Shown here: one piece after another, positions 31,006 to 42,608 of the stretch
Position numbering within the stretch: position 1 is the stretch's first letter
How the letters are laid out: each line of letters opens with the position of its first letter
Assembly (NCBI RefSeq): GCF_964275005.1
Contig: NW_027307651.1
Span: forward strand, 620,001-684,000
Reading direction: 5' to 3'
Source: Diadema setosum
Taxonomy: Eukaryota > Echinodermata > Echinoidea > Diadematoida > Diadematidae
DNA length: 64,000 bases
Program-made: the position numbers and the translations under genes
The notes under the pieces: model-generated
Told to the model about the DNA's origin: nothing
Seen by the model: only the letters and a program-made list of their open reading frames with translations
Databases searched by the model: none

Positions 31006-33048
31006 TGTTCATGGTTGGCACCCTCACCATTCACAATCTCGACCAGTTTATTCACTGCCAACATAGCACTGATTTGTATTATTATAATCGACTGAAGTCT
31101 AACATTTACGTAATGATGGTTAGCTGCGCTGGTGTTGTTGTCGTCTCTGGTTCAAGTATTTCTTACATTTTATATGATAAGAATACTTAACATGCATCCC
31201 TTTGGAGGCCAGGTCGTGTAACGTTAAATTTGCATGACGCTTCAATTTATGTACACGAGTTTACAACACGGCAATACCGATGCTTTGTATTCTTTTCATA
31301 CATATTCTGTGAGATAAGCATTCTTATAAGTTACAAACTATCATCTATGCGACTTAGGGTTACTGTTGCTTTTTTTTTTGTAGGTCAAATGCACAGTAAT
31401 GTACTATAAAGGAAAATATTCAATGTTGATTTTGTCAAAGTCTTCATTTCTTTATTTTTTTTATTGCACTCTCTACGTCATAATGTATTTTAGCGTGCAG
31501 GGAGTGCATAATATCAGAATGGTGTTTAGTGCCTGCTTGGGCCTATTTTCTAATAAAGCATACTATTGCAGCAGAAAAAAAAAAATCACTAGAGGTAAAC
31601 CTGAGCTATATTCCATACGAGACGATCAGCCCAGTCAAGCCATGCATATGTTGACGGCCTCCTGCTTCCTTTTTGAATCAGATGTATACTGCCTTATCTG
31701 TATTACATGCAACTATAAATGCTTTACAAATATTTTTTTTTTTTTGTTATACGTGTACTATAGTAGTATAGACTGCACTTGCTATATTCCATACGAGACG
31801 ATCAGCCCAGTCAAGCCATGCATATGTTGACGGTCTCCTGCTTCCTTTTTGAATCAGATGTATACTGCCTTATCTGTATTACATGCAACTATAAATGCTT
31901 TACAAATATTTTTTTTTTTGTTATACGTGTACTATAGTAGTATAAACTGCACCTCTGTATTGCTCATTTGTCATTTGGTTATGTTTTGTTTCAATTTGTT
32001 GCACCTTTGTAAATCGTGTTGAATTGATTTGGGATGCAAAATAATTAAGAACGAGCGACCGAACGAACGAATGATATTCTTTTCCCAAAATAACAGTAAA
32101 ACAATAAAATGGTTAACGAGTCCTTTGACCCCAAATATGTTTGCATATTTTAATTTACAGTTTCTCAGAGTTCTCAAAATTAGAAATATTTGTAAACACT
32201 TTGTTTTGAGATACCAAATTTACCTTAGTAGAGGAGGAGAATACCATTACCATAATAAAAATGTTAAAAAAACTGTAAGAGCCTCAATGAATGCATTGTA
32301 TACATGTTTATGTGACCCTGCACCACAAAACCAACAAAAAACCGCTTCATCCAAGTTTTGTGTAGTTAGGTTCATCTCACAATTTTTTTTTAAAATCTAT
32401 TCAAGTGGGGCAAATAATATCTGTTTACGTTCAGCCACAGGCGTACATCTGCAAGGATTTTCTTTTGTTCAGAACTTGGGGATGACCTATTCATTCATCC
32501 CTCCCTGATGCTTTCAGCGAAAGATGACAGAATCTGATCAAAATCTGAATAGGGTACAAAATGAATTCTAAACAGAATTCAATCAACGAGCACCATGCAA
32601 GGCGACAATATTCAGAAATGTGCTCAAGTACAAACAGGGAAACGAGTAGAAGCAAAAAAATTCAACAAGGGCAGATCGGGGAGAAGAGTAACAGTTCGAA
32701 CACAAGAACACATCGGCATGCACCACGTGATGCAAAGCCTCATTCAAGAACCCCGACAAAGTTGCAGGAGAAACAAGCTCTACATGTAATGTGACTACGT
32801 ACTATATTCAACGTAAAAACGAAACTTGGATTGAGAGGTTTTCTGATGACTGCTGAAAGAAGGCTCATATCTCTGTCTTCAGTAGACCATAAAGCATAAA
32901 ATTTAAGCCAGTAGTATAACATGAATGCTAGCTTACGATTATAAAATCATATACAATCCGATTTTGTAAATTTGAAGTTCTACTAATTTAGAGTGCAATT
33001 AGCATGTTTTTGTGGGACACGTTATACATAATTAAAGATATATAATAA
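31006..33048. other. Intergenic stretch with tandem repeat and fragments
   Basis: No gene is supported. The tandem duplication at 31605-31960 is listed separately. At 32311 a lone TGTGACCCTGCACCACAAAA terminus of a TGTGACC element appears without a matching right end. Confidence 0.4.
31605..31960. repeat. Direct tandem duplication, two units of ~175 bp
   Basis: Both units read CTATATTCCATACGAGACGA, then TCAGCCCAGTCAAGCCATGC, then a T run and TATACGTGTACTATAGTAGT. The first starts at about 31606 and the second at about 31782. Differences are few (GGCCTCC versus GGTCTCC and T-run length), so the duplication is young. The two units differ mainly in homopolymer length. Confidence 0.85.
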
Positions 33049-34443
33049 TGTGACCGTGAACCACAAAACGAACATAAAGTCGCACACACTGATTTTGCGT
33101 GAGGACTGAAAATAAATGAAATGGGTCAACCTAGCCGATCTTGATTTTTTCATATTTTCTGAAAGAGCAGGTCTTCTTTTACATTATGCTACAATTTGGT
33201 ATCATAAAACGGGAGGGGGTCTTTAGCAGTTTATTTCGAACATTTTTGGTAGAATAGTGTGATTAGGTGTGTCTTTCGAGTCCCATTTTCATTTCTGAAA
33301 AAACCTGGTACACACTTTTCACTTGTTTTGAAAGGATAGTGCTACTTCTTTGAAAGTTGTCGTTGATTATGGACAGAACGTGTTAATAAGGCATGCGTAA
33401 TTTCACTTTAATCTCATAATCCCTTCATTGTTGTTAGTCTGGTGGTTTACTTCCTGTTTTTTGTCCCATTCATTGCACAGCCAGCTGCTACGGTTTGATA
33501 AAGACTAAGCGCTTGAATAGACACTGTACTTCAGAGCCTCTTTTCTCGGTTCACACTTTTCCTGAGTGTGTGCTTTCTTTCCAATATTTAGATAGGTTAG
33601 GAGAGTCGAGTGACCGTGCACCTCAAAACGAATATAAAGTCGCACACACTGATTTTGAGTGAGGATTGAAAATAAGTGAAATGGGTCAGCCCAGCCGAAC
33701 TTGACTTTTTCATATTTTCTGAAAGAGCGGGTCTTCTTTTACATTATGCTAAAATTTGGTATCATAAAACGGGCAGGAAAGTGTGATTTTTTAGTAGTTT
33801 ATCTCGAACATTTTTTGGTAGAAAAGTGTGATTAGGTGTGTCTTTAGAATCCCTTTTTCATTTCTGAAAAACCTTGTCCACACTCTTCACTTTTGACGCT
33901 AATAAGTTTTGAAAGGATAGTGCTACTGCTTTGAAAGTTAGCATTGATTATGGACAGAATGTGTTAATAAAGCATGTTTAATTTCGGTCTAATCTGATAA
34001 TCTCTTCATTGTTGTTATTCTGGTGGTTTACTTCCTGTTTTTTGTCCCATTCATCGCCCAGCCAGCACGGTTTGGTAAAGATTAAGCGCTTGAATAGTCA
34101 CTGTACTTCAGAGCCTCTTTTCTCAGTTCACACTTTTCCTGAGTTTGTGCTTTCTTTCCAATATTTAGATAGGTTAGGAGAGTCCATTTGATTTGATTTG
34201 AGTTACATCATTTTAAAGCTTAAAGTCTGCTCTTTCAGAATATGGTCTTAACTAAAAATTCATGTCTGGCGACTTTTTGTTTGTTTTGAGGTGCAGGGTC
34301 ACATTTGATTTGATTTATACATCATTTTAAAGCTTAAAGTTTGCTCTTTCACAATAATATTGTGAAAGTTTTAGTTAAGACCATATTATGGTCTTAACTA
34401 AAAATTCATGTCTGGCGACTTTTTGTTTGTTTTGTGGTGCAGG

Positions 34444-34447
<4 letters not shown>
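33049..34447 (+). mobile_element. Two family 1 elements, one inserted in the other (second case)
   Basis: The outer copy starts at 33049 (TGTGACCGTGAACCACAAAA), is cut at about 33608 after TAGGTTAGGAGAGTC, and resumes at about 34304 with a TTTGATTTGATTTATACATC segment, ending at the GTGGTGCAGGG at ~34445 where a TA run replaces the last bases. The inner full copy spans 33609-34303 (GTGACCGTGCACCTCAAAAC to GAGGTGCAGGGTCACA). Both share orientation. Confidence 0.8.

Positions 34448-34498
<51 letters not shown>
34448..34498. repeat. (TA)n microsatellite
   Basis: About 25 TA units directly follow the right end of the outer family 1 element, replacing its last terminal bases. Confidence 0.9.
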
Positions 34499-34503
<5 letters not shown>

Positions 34504-35775
34504 ACTACCCAGCAGAGAGTGTGGAAGCGTCATTTCCAACAAAGTGAAATGGCTTCTGTGGTGTACATGATAAGAAAGGAAATGAGTACTGAAAGGAAAG
34601 AGAAAAGAAAAAGAAATCTTAATCCAAGAGGTTTAAGGTCTCGGAGAAATAAATATATGATTTCTTTACTCCAATATGTAAATGTAATATATAACTTTGA
34701 ATAATATTTGTAGGGAAGCACTGCATTACCTTGCTCGGTATACCTGATTTTATGTTGACAGTTTGCATGGGAAGTCCATGACAGGTCATTACCGATCGAG
34801 GCCAAAGAATTTGGTGTAATCAACCTATGGCAATGCAACATTGTTAATAGTAATCCCATTAGATAGTTCCTATAAATCTATTAATTTCATAAAACGAGTA
34901 AGGGGATGATTAATTGTTTCAATCTATGATTGAATCGAAATAATTTCATTGTGACAGGTATCAACAAAAGTATAGGTATTGCTATTTAAAATGAATATAA
35001 TAGTCCGCTGCAGTGAGAGATTATCTTTTTTTTTTCTTTAGCAGAAATGCAGAAAGTTAAAATAAATAAGAGAGCACCCTACACAGAGGGAGCCTTGTGG
35101 CACAACACAGAAAATAAACTTAAAACGGAAACTACTTTTAATGTTAAAAACTGCTTTCGATGGATAGGTTATTCCTTAAACCAATGTGCAGGTCTTTCAC
35201 GAATCCCGGTTTGACTCAGTTTGCAAAGTGATACTTAGGCGTCTAAAACGGGAGAGGGTTGGAGGAGGGGGTGTCAAATTATATTTCGGTAAAAACCAAT
35301 ATGTCTCTACTTTGGAAGTTCAAATTCAATTAATGCACTCTCAGTTGCATCTGACACAGCACAATTGATCTAAAACTTCACAATCATAATCTTAGCTCAT
35401 TTTCTGAGACTTAAACCAACTCACCCATCGTTATTCCCTCTAGTTGCTTTGGTAAAATAATTTGTCTGGTATGACGGAGTTTAGTAACTTATCGCCACGT
35501 CTCACAAGAAATGTAGCAAAGTGTGTGTGTGTGTGTGTGTGTGTGAACATTTCTCTTTCCAAGTTTGGACCTTTCACGGGCTTGCTTGAGGCGTTGGGAA
35601 AGTCTAGAATTAACTTAAGTAGATTTGACTAGGGGTTTTGTTTCTTGTTAAAGACAAGTCCCAAAGAAGACCATTCAAAAGGTCGTAAACTTGGCATTGA
35701 CATTAAAGGCATTCAAAGTGAACGAATGCTGCGCCCACTTTCTCCACATTCCCGTCATGATTATGTGTGTGTATA
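34499..35775. other. Unassigned stretch
   Basis: No gene or clear repeat family was recognised; it contains a (GT)n run at 35521-35547. Confidence 0.4.
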
Positions 35776-36457
35776 TGTGACACTGCACCACAAAACGCAC
35801 AAAATTCGCCAGATATAGATTTTTAGTTATTGGCAGATTCTGAAAGAACAGACCCTAAGCTTTAAAATGACGTATAACTCAATTCAAATGGATTCTCCTA
35901 ACCTATATAAATATTGGAAAGAAAGCGCACACTCTGGAAAAGTTTGAACTGAGAAAAGTGGTTGCATGTGAAGTACAGGATGTATTCAAGTGCCTAATCT
36001 TTACTAAGCCGTGCTACCCGTACCATGAAAAGGACAACAAACTTGATGTAAACCTATGTAGCAGCAACAATAAAGGGATTATGAAATTTAGCATGCTTGA
36101 TAAACATTTTCTGTTCATAACAGCTGTCAACTTTCAAAGCAGTAGTATCATCCTGTCAAAAGTTAATAGAGTTGAAAATGAATGTGTGCAAAGGATTTTC
36201 AAGGGAATTAAAAGGGGCCTCTGAGAAAAACCTGATCACACTACTTTACCAAAAAGAGGTTGTAGAAAAACTGCTGAAAACCGACTTTCCCATTCAATTT
36301 ATGATCCTAAACTTCGGGATAATGTAGAAAAAGAACAGCTCTTTCAGGAAATATGGATAACTCAAAATTGACTGGGTTGACTCGTTTCACCTTTCTAAAG
36401 TCCTAATATAAAATCAAGGGGTGCGACTTTTTGTTTCTTTTGTAATGCACGGTCACA
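35776..36457 (-). mobile_element. TGTGACC element, family 1, further copy
   Basis: A 682 bp unit starts TGTGACACTGCACCACAAAA and ends TTTGTAATGCACGGTCACA. Interior blocks (TTTTGAACTGAGAAAAG-like, AAGTGCCTAATCTTTAC, TCCTGTCAAAAGTTAATAG) match the inverse orientation of copies 2 and 3. It is more diverged than the others. Confidence 0.8.
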
Positions 36458-39370
36458 TATATGTTTATATTTCACATAATTATGTATACGCACCGACACA
36501 TACAAATGTATAGACCTGCATACATGATATTGCACGCAACTTCAGGTGACGTGATTTAAATCGTGTTTGAAATTGTCAGAATTTGGTTGCATTTACTTAC
36601 TTTCAAAACGTTCTCTTTTGAAATCGCACCTCCTCATAAGTTGTGGCATACTGGAGGTTTCCGCCTTGGCACATAAAGAGTCAAAAGGGATCGCGTAGTT
36701 TTGGTTGAGAGATAGATTTAGGTTTCTGTCATTTTCGTGACATAATGAGAAACATGTTATAGAATATGAAAGAGCATGTAATTGTAAGAGGGATTCAGAG
36801 TTTATGTGATGAAAATTTGTTTTGAAATGGTTGAAATATCTAAACGGAGCAATACTAGGTTTTCCCGGTCAACTTCAAGTTACTGTTCGGAGCATTCAAT
36901 TTAAAATATCCCACGCTCGCAGCCCTGAATCAGAAAATCAAATTAAAAATCCGGTCATTCGAATTCTCTATTGGAGCATTCAAATTTAAGAGAGGAGCAC
37001 GCATTTCAGCAAAGAACATTCAAATTCATCTCAAGCTGCCGAAGGAATGTCATTCAAAATTCGTCATCTAAATTCGTGAATAAGCAACCATATTCCAAAT
37101 AGGTGCATTCAAATTAAAAGAAATCCTGAATCTGTGTAGTTCGGAACCGTTCACGATTGCCTTTTTCGTCTAGCTTTGAATGTATATTGGGATTTTCGGA
37201 AATGTGTCCTGTTCATTCTAAATTTTGAACTCCGGCTTCTCGAGAAGGACAGGCACATTAGGCACTGCATAAGCCTACAGACAAGCATAATAGAGAGGAC
37301 TGATTGACACATTCGGATGAACAATTTCGACTAATAGTCCAGTCAAAATATGAAATGACCCACAACTAATTGCAACAGAAACGATTCCACTTGCATTTGA
37401 CCCGGAAGAGCTATTAAAATAACATATTAAAAGTTCCCTAAAATTCGAGTGGTGGATCAGTGTCTGATTTGCATAAATTCAAAATGGCCGCCATACAACC
37501 TATTTATGCCTATATCTCGGGATATATAACCCACAGAAAGTAAATTCCGGTGTCTAAACCTATGTTTTTTAGGTCAAGGAATACAAATATGATATCTTTA
37601 TCAACTTTCAAGCATCCCTTTATATAGTTTTTGCATATATTTGCATACAAAATGGCCGCCATATTGCCTGTGCAAGCCCTATCTTCGTATATCATTAATG
37701 TAGCACTCAGAATTAAGTCGCTATATATCTGGACATAAAACCTGTAGAAAATAGATTCTGGTGTCTAAACCTATGGTTTTTAGGTCGGGAAATACAATTA
37801 TGATACAACAGTAACTTTCAAGCTTCCCTTTATACATTTTCTGCATATATTTGCATTTAATTAAATGCAAATTGGCCGCCATTATAACTCCACAGGCTTA
37901 TATCTCTCTCTGTAAAAGGTACCTTGTGATGGTGTCTGTGGTCTTAATTTTACTGCTGAGAATCACTGATGTAGAATACGTTCCACTCAGGAATAATTAC
38001 CTATATCTCACTAAAAATTTGCATAGCTATGTTTAAGCATAAATCTATTCAAATTTTTATCGTGAATATAATTTCTGATATACGAATACAAGCTACAGAA
38101 CGTTAATTGTACTGTAATCAATGCATCCAATATTTCAAGGGCAAAATTGTTAGAATTCCATTCATGACCTTAACGATTATCCTTACACCCAGTTTTATAT
38201 TCTTGCATTGATTAAAAGTATTGTACTACATTAAACTCACATTTTCTTGAGATAAAGCCTCAGAACAGAAAACAACTGTAAGTAGCATCAAATAGAACAT
38301 ATCTTTATTCAACTGTAATCTCAACTTAGCTTCCAAAGTGTGCTCAATAGGTACACAACAGTAAAATCTCAAATTATGTAGTAGGAATCGTTAAAAGATT
38401 TTTATGATTGCATAATATTTAATGTATTATATCGTGTAATTTTACCCTCATGTTTACTGCTTATACTTGTGTCTATGTTGCAATACTTTTTTTTTTTAGG
38501 CCAAAGGGGGGGGGGGGAGGGGAAAGTCATCAAGATCATGATTATCCATAAGCTACTCTACAAAAGTTTCATGAGTTTGGACATATTTTGTTTAGATGAT
38601 GTTCTTGTCATATTATCTCATATAGCTTTCAAAGTGTGCTTACGGTACGCCAAGATTGGTCTTAAATCATTCAGCAGATTTTTTTCAACATCTTTTTCCT
38701 TACCTGCGATGATTTGCAGCCATGTTTAGTCGATACTTGTGTCTTTTGTTGCAAAACTTTTGGCAAAGGCATGTTTATCAATGAGCAACATATGACCGTG
38801 ATAATTTGTATGGAAGTGGATTTTGTCATATATTTGCATGGTTTCACCCAATGACTTACAGAAAAAAAAAAGCCAGATACAAAAAAAAAAAGAAAGAAAG
38901 AAAAGAAAAAGGAAATGCCTTAACATTTCTATTCCTACTCTTGATTCATCAGTCGATCAATACAAACAGCATCCTTCTCATTGGCTTCAAGCTCATAAAA
39001 CGCTTATAAATTCTGATAAATGTTACTTTTACCATTTGTCGTGTTGTATCTGTTACATCAGGCTGTTAGCAAACTGGTAGTGTATAGTTGCAGGGCAAAC
39101 AGATTTGACTGCACACAACCCATATCAGTGGCAGATGCGGGCCATTATAGATTAGACATTTGTAATGTTGTATTTCTAAAATATCTGAGGAGTCAGATGA
39201 TGCTGTTCTAATTGGTGACTAGGAATGAATAACATTTTTGAAAGACATCAACACAGTTTACAACAAATGTGAGACTTACCACTTTTCTTTTCGTCAGTAT
39301 GAAATGAAGCCGGGATCATATTTGCTTTACATTAATCGACTGCAATTTCACACTATCCTAGTCCAGAGTT

Positions 39371-41705
39371 CTGCCCCCCACGGAAAAAAGCAGTAACTGA
39401 CATTTTTATGGATGTCTACTTTTTTGCAAAAATGAATAGTTTACCCAATGCTTTCCAATGTTAATAGGTCAGTTTTGCAAAAAGAAAAATGAAAGTGACC
39501 AAAAATACAATTTTTCACTTTTGCAAAAAGCAGTAACTGCATCCAGTTGATTCAACTTTGCAAGTTTCCCCACGGAAAAAAGCAGTAACTAACAAAGCCC
39601 ACGGAAGAAAGCAGTAACTAACAATTTAGTCTTTATCATTCAGACTCTGTATAGTCCTTCCTGCATATTTTTTCCTCTAATACCATTTATTTTTTCTAAT
39701 AATTTTTTTGAAACAATGTAAACAGCAGTTTCTCCCATAATTTAGGAGAGTAGATATAAAAAGATTGTTTCACCAGTAACTTGACTCTGCCCGCAGGGAA
39801 TCATATGACAAGTTGTAGAAAAAGCTTCTTTCTGGAGACTAGCAAACCTGGCAGACTCAGCGCGCTCAGAGTGCAGAATACGCGTGCAGCAGCTGCATGT
39901 ATGCGCATAAATTCTGCAGCATACAGTAACTAGCTAAACATTGCATCACATCACACTCATCACTTGCATGCACAGTATTGCAGGTCTGGTACAGTCTGAG
40001 TGATCATGCCAGTGCTAACCTAGCCCGACCAGACGCTGTTAATACGCTACGCGAATACAGCGTCTGACCAACGAGCGGGCACCTACAAAGTGGGGAACCA
40101 CAACACAACTACAAAACTTATGAAAATTTATACGTTCTTTATAAACAATGTACACGTTACCAAACGTTACTCACCTTAAGTGCATGCTTGTATTACAGAA
40201 GGTTCGTAAGTCCATTGAGAGCCCTCGTGATAAGTCCGTGGAACCAAAAAATGATACTTTCTGGCGGATTCCCTAACACCGTCAGGGTTCATCGTTGCAG
40301 AATTCAAAATGGCGCCTTGATCTCTGCGGAAATCTTTTGCGTGCGTGCGATGCGCTGCTTGAGTGTTGGTGTAGCAGCACGGTCGACAGCGCGACCTTTT
40401 GAAAGGGCATTCAGATCATGTGACCTCCCGGATATTGGAAATGGCCTGGCGTGAAAGACGATGTACCGTTCGTGAACCGTTCACACATGCTGCATATAAC
40501 CATCATTTTAGGTAAGTTATCAAATCTAAATTTCAATATTCATAGCATAGATATGAAGTCTCATTATCATTTTGTTCGTCAGATGAGTTTGAAGTGACAA
40601 AAAAATGATCTAAAGTATCAAAATTCAATCCGATCGCATGCTATCGTTGGACCCTCTTCGTGTTTGGAGCTTCGTTGGTACAGCCCTGTCGCGCTACGTA
40701 TGTACAGCGGCGACTGGGCTGTGTATAGTTAGTGCTAACCATGCTGTCACACAGTTTCTGCGGTCCAGGCATGCCTGTAAATCTATCATGAATTGCAGAG
40801 GAAAAGTCATGGTAGCCATGGCTTTGGCCAGAACCAGAAAATCTAGGTGAGCTGAAAATATATTGAAGGGAGATGAGCACTAGTATTAATGCACTAACAT
40901 TAGTCTAAAGTTATGTGTAGGCCCTAAAGTTTAAAATAGGTCTACCAGATCTAACGTTACAGAGTAGATCTAGATTCTAATCTATTGTTAACTGTTTAGT
41001 GTTAGACAAAATGTCAGTAGGCCTAATCTAACGTAATAGACCTAGGTCTAGCACTAACATTGGGCATAGATCTGTAGTCTAGCTTAAGTGTAACGTCAGA
41101 GTTCGACTAGGATCTAAGACGAAGAGACTTGACTTTATTGTCTAGGCCTAGTCCAGGGTCATGTCATGATGTGTCAGGGGCCAGGCCGGGCACTCCAAAG
41201 TTCAATTAGGGTACATAGGTGTCTACCTTATTTTTACACAGAATGTCATTCAATCGACAAGACCTAGTCTAGGTCTAGCGATAGGTCCTAGATCTTATAG
41301 ATCTAGACTAACCAGAAAGTAGAAGAACTTTATAACCTGGTGGTGGTAACAATTCTCCTCCTATGGTCATGTGGCATGTGCAGTTACTGTTTTTTTTCCA
41401 TGGGGAAAACAGCAGACTCCTGGCCGTCTGCAGTTACTGCTTTTTTCCGTGGGGAAACTACCCAGAATCAAGGGTGAGCCACCGCAGTAACTGCATTTTC
41501 CTAAATAACATTTAAGAAATAACGGAAACATAATTTTTTCCTAGGTATTGTTAGACAACTAGGTATGGTGCATAATCATACCACAAAATTATTTTTGAAT
41601 GTTTCTGTGTTTTTAAAGAATCTGCAAAAAACACAAAATCGCATTTATCTCAGCTCAGCAGCTATGCAGTTACTGCTTTCTTCCGTGGGGGGGGGGGGGG
41701 GGCAG
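39371..41705. mobile_element. Non-autonomous DNA transposon with CTGCCC ends, second copy
   Basis: The left end reads CTGCCCCCCACGGAAAAAAG then CAGTAACTG. The right end is CAGTTACTGC, TTTCTTCCGTGG, a G run and GGGCAG. A perfect 4-bp duplication AGTT flanks it. The motif ACGGAAAAAAGCAGTAACT or its complement is repeated inside (about 39573, 39601, 41388 and 41437), as in the element at 3847-6482. The middle (about 40020-41350) is GC-richer, non-repetitive-looking sequence with an AAAATGGCGCC motif and many CTAGATCTA-type half palindromes. Confidence 0.75.
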
Positions 41706-42169
41706 AGTTTGTGGTATAGAACACTTTGAGTGTACGCGAGTTTTCATGTTTTACACTTTTATCATTGATCTATATTTTCAGAGATCACATAACATACCTT
41801 AAGTATCTGTATTATCACAAGACAGAAAATGAAAATGATGTACTTGAAACGGAAGAAAGTTTTCTTGAAATCCAATGACTTTGATTATTAGATTTTAAAT
41901 TCATCTTAGCCAAAGGTTAAAGACAGCAAAAAAAGGTTCAAGCTAATATTGCAAATAGCCATCATTTATCTTCTGGCGTCTATCGACAGTCATGCATGCA
42001 TTTTCAAAAACCATTTTCAGATTCTCTTTTAAGACCCCATGTAATGACAGATCTTCAACAAACTAGGCAAGTAGCATCCCAAGGATGACAGACTATCAAG
42101 TTGTTCAAATAGACGCCATGTCCAAAAGGTCCCAGAACCCCAAAATTAAGGAATTTATCATAAAAAAAG

Positions 42170-42172
<3 letters not shown>

Positions 42173-42203
<31 letters not shown>
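42173..42203. repeat. (CA)n microsatellite
   Basis: About 15 CA units in the loop of the 7.9 kb foldback. Confidence 0.9.
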
Positions 42204-42204
<1 letters not shown>

Positions 42205-42341
42205 GTACAACCAGTTATAACAGAGCTAGGTAAAAAGTACTAAGATGAATATCTTCCAGACTGCATAGTTTCGCAGTTTTATCTTCCTTCTTTTCAAAAT
42301 TTTACACATTATATATATATATGGTACCTGTACAGAAAATA

Positions 42342-42531
42342 TGACGAAGTAGGGTAGTAATGCATTTCAGTCCAGCAGTGCTATTTAGTCACACCAAATT
42401 TTCGACGAATACATTCGTCTTTCTTCAGAATTGCCATTGTCGATCTTCAGGAAGACAAATATATTCGTCGAAAATTTGGTCTGAATAACTAGCACTGTTG
42501 GACTGAAATGCATCACCAGTCTACTTCGTCA
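42342..42531. mobile_element. Near-perfect 190 bp hairpin MITE
   Basis: The left arm TGACGAAGTAGGGTAGTAAT and ATGCATTTCAGTCCAGCAGT is mirrored by ACTGTTGGACTGAAATGCAT and CTACTTCGTCA. The inner parts ACCAAATTTTCGACGAATAC and ATTCGTCGAAAATTTGGT also pair. Almost the whole element is one inverted repeat, set in a TA-rich context (runs at 42311-42322 and 42532-42604). Confidence 0.8.
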
Positions 42532-42548
42532 TTATATATATATACATA

Positions 42549-42604
<56 letters not shown>
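42532..42604. repeat. (TA)n microsatellite
   Basis: Long TA run with two interruptions directly adjoining the hairpin element, which suggests the element inserted into a TA tract. Confidence 0.9.

Positions 42605-42608
<4 letters not shown>

Noticed and set aside
40188-40850. Two frames (88 and 70 codons) as host genes
   Set aside because: No domain was recognised and they lie inside a CTGCCC element; kept only as a possible captured segment.
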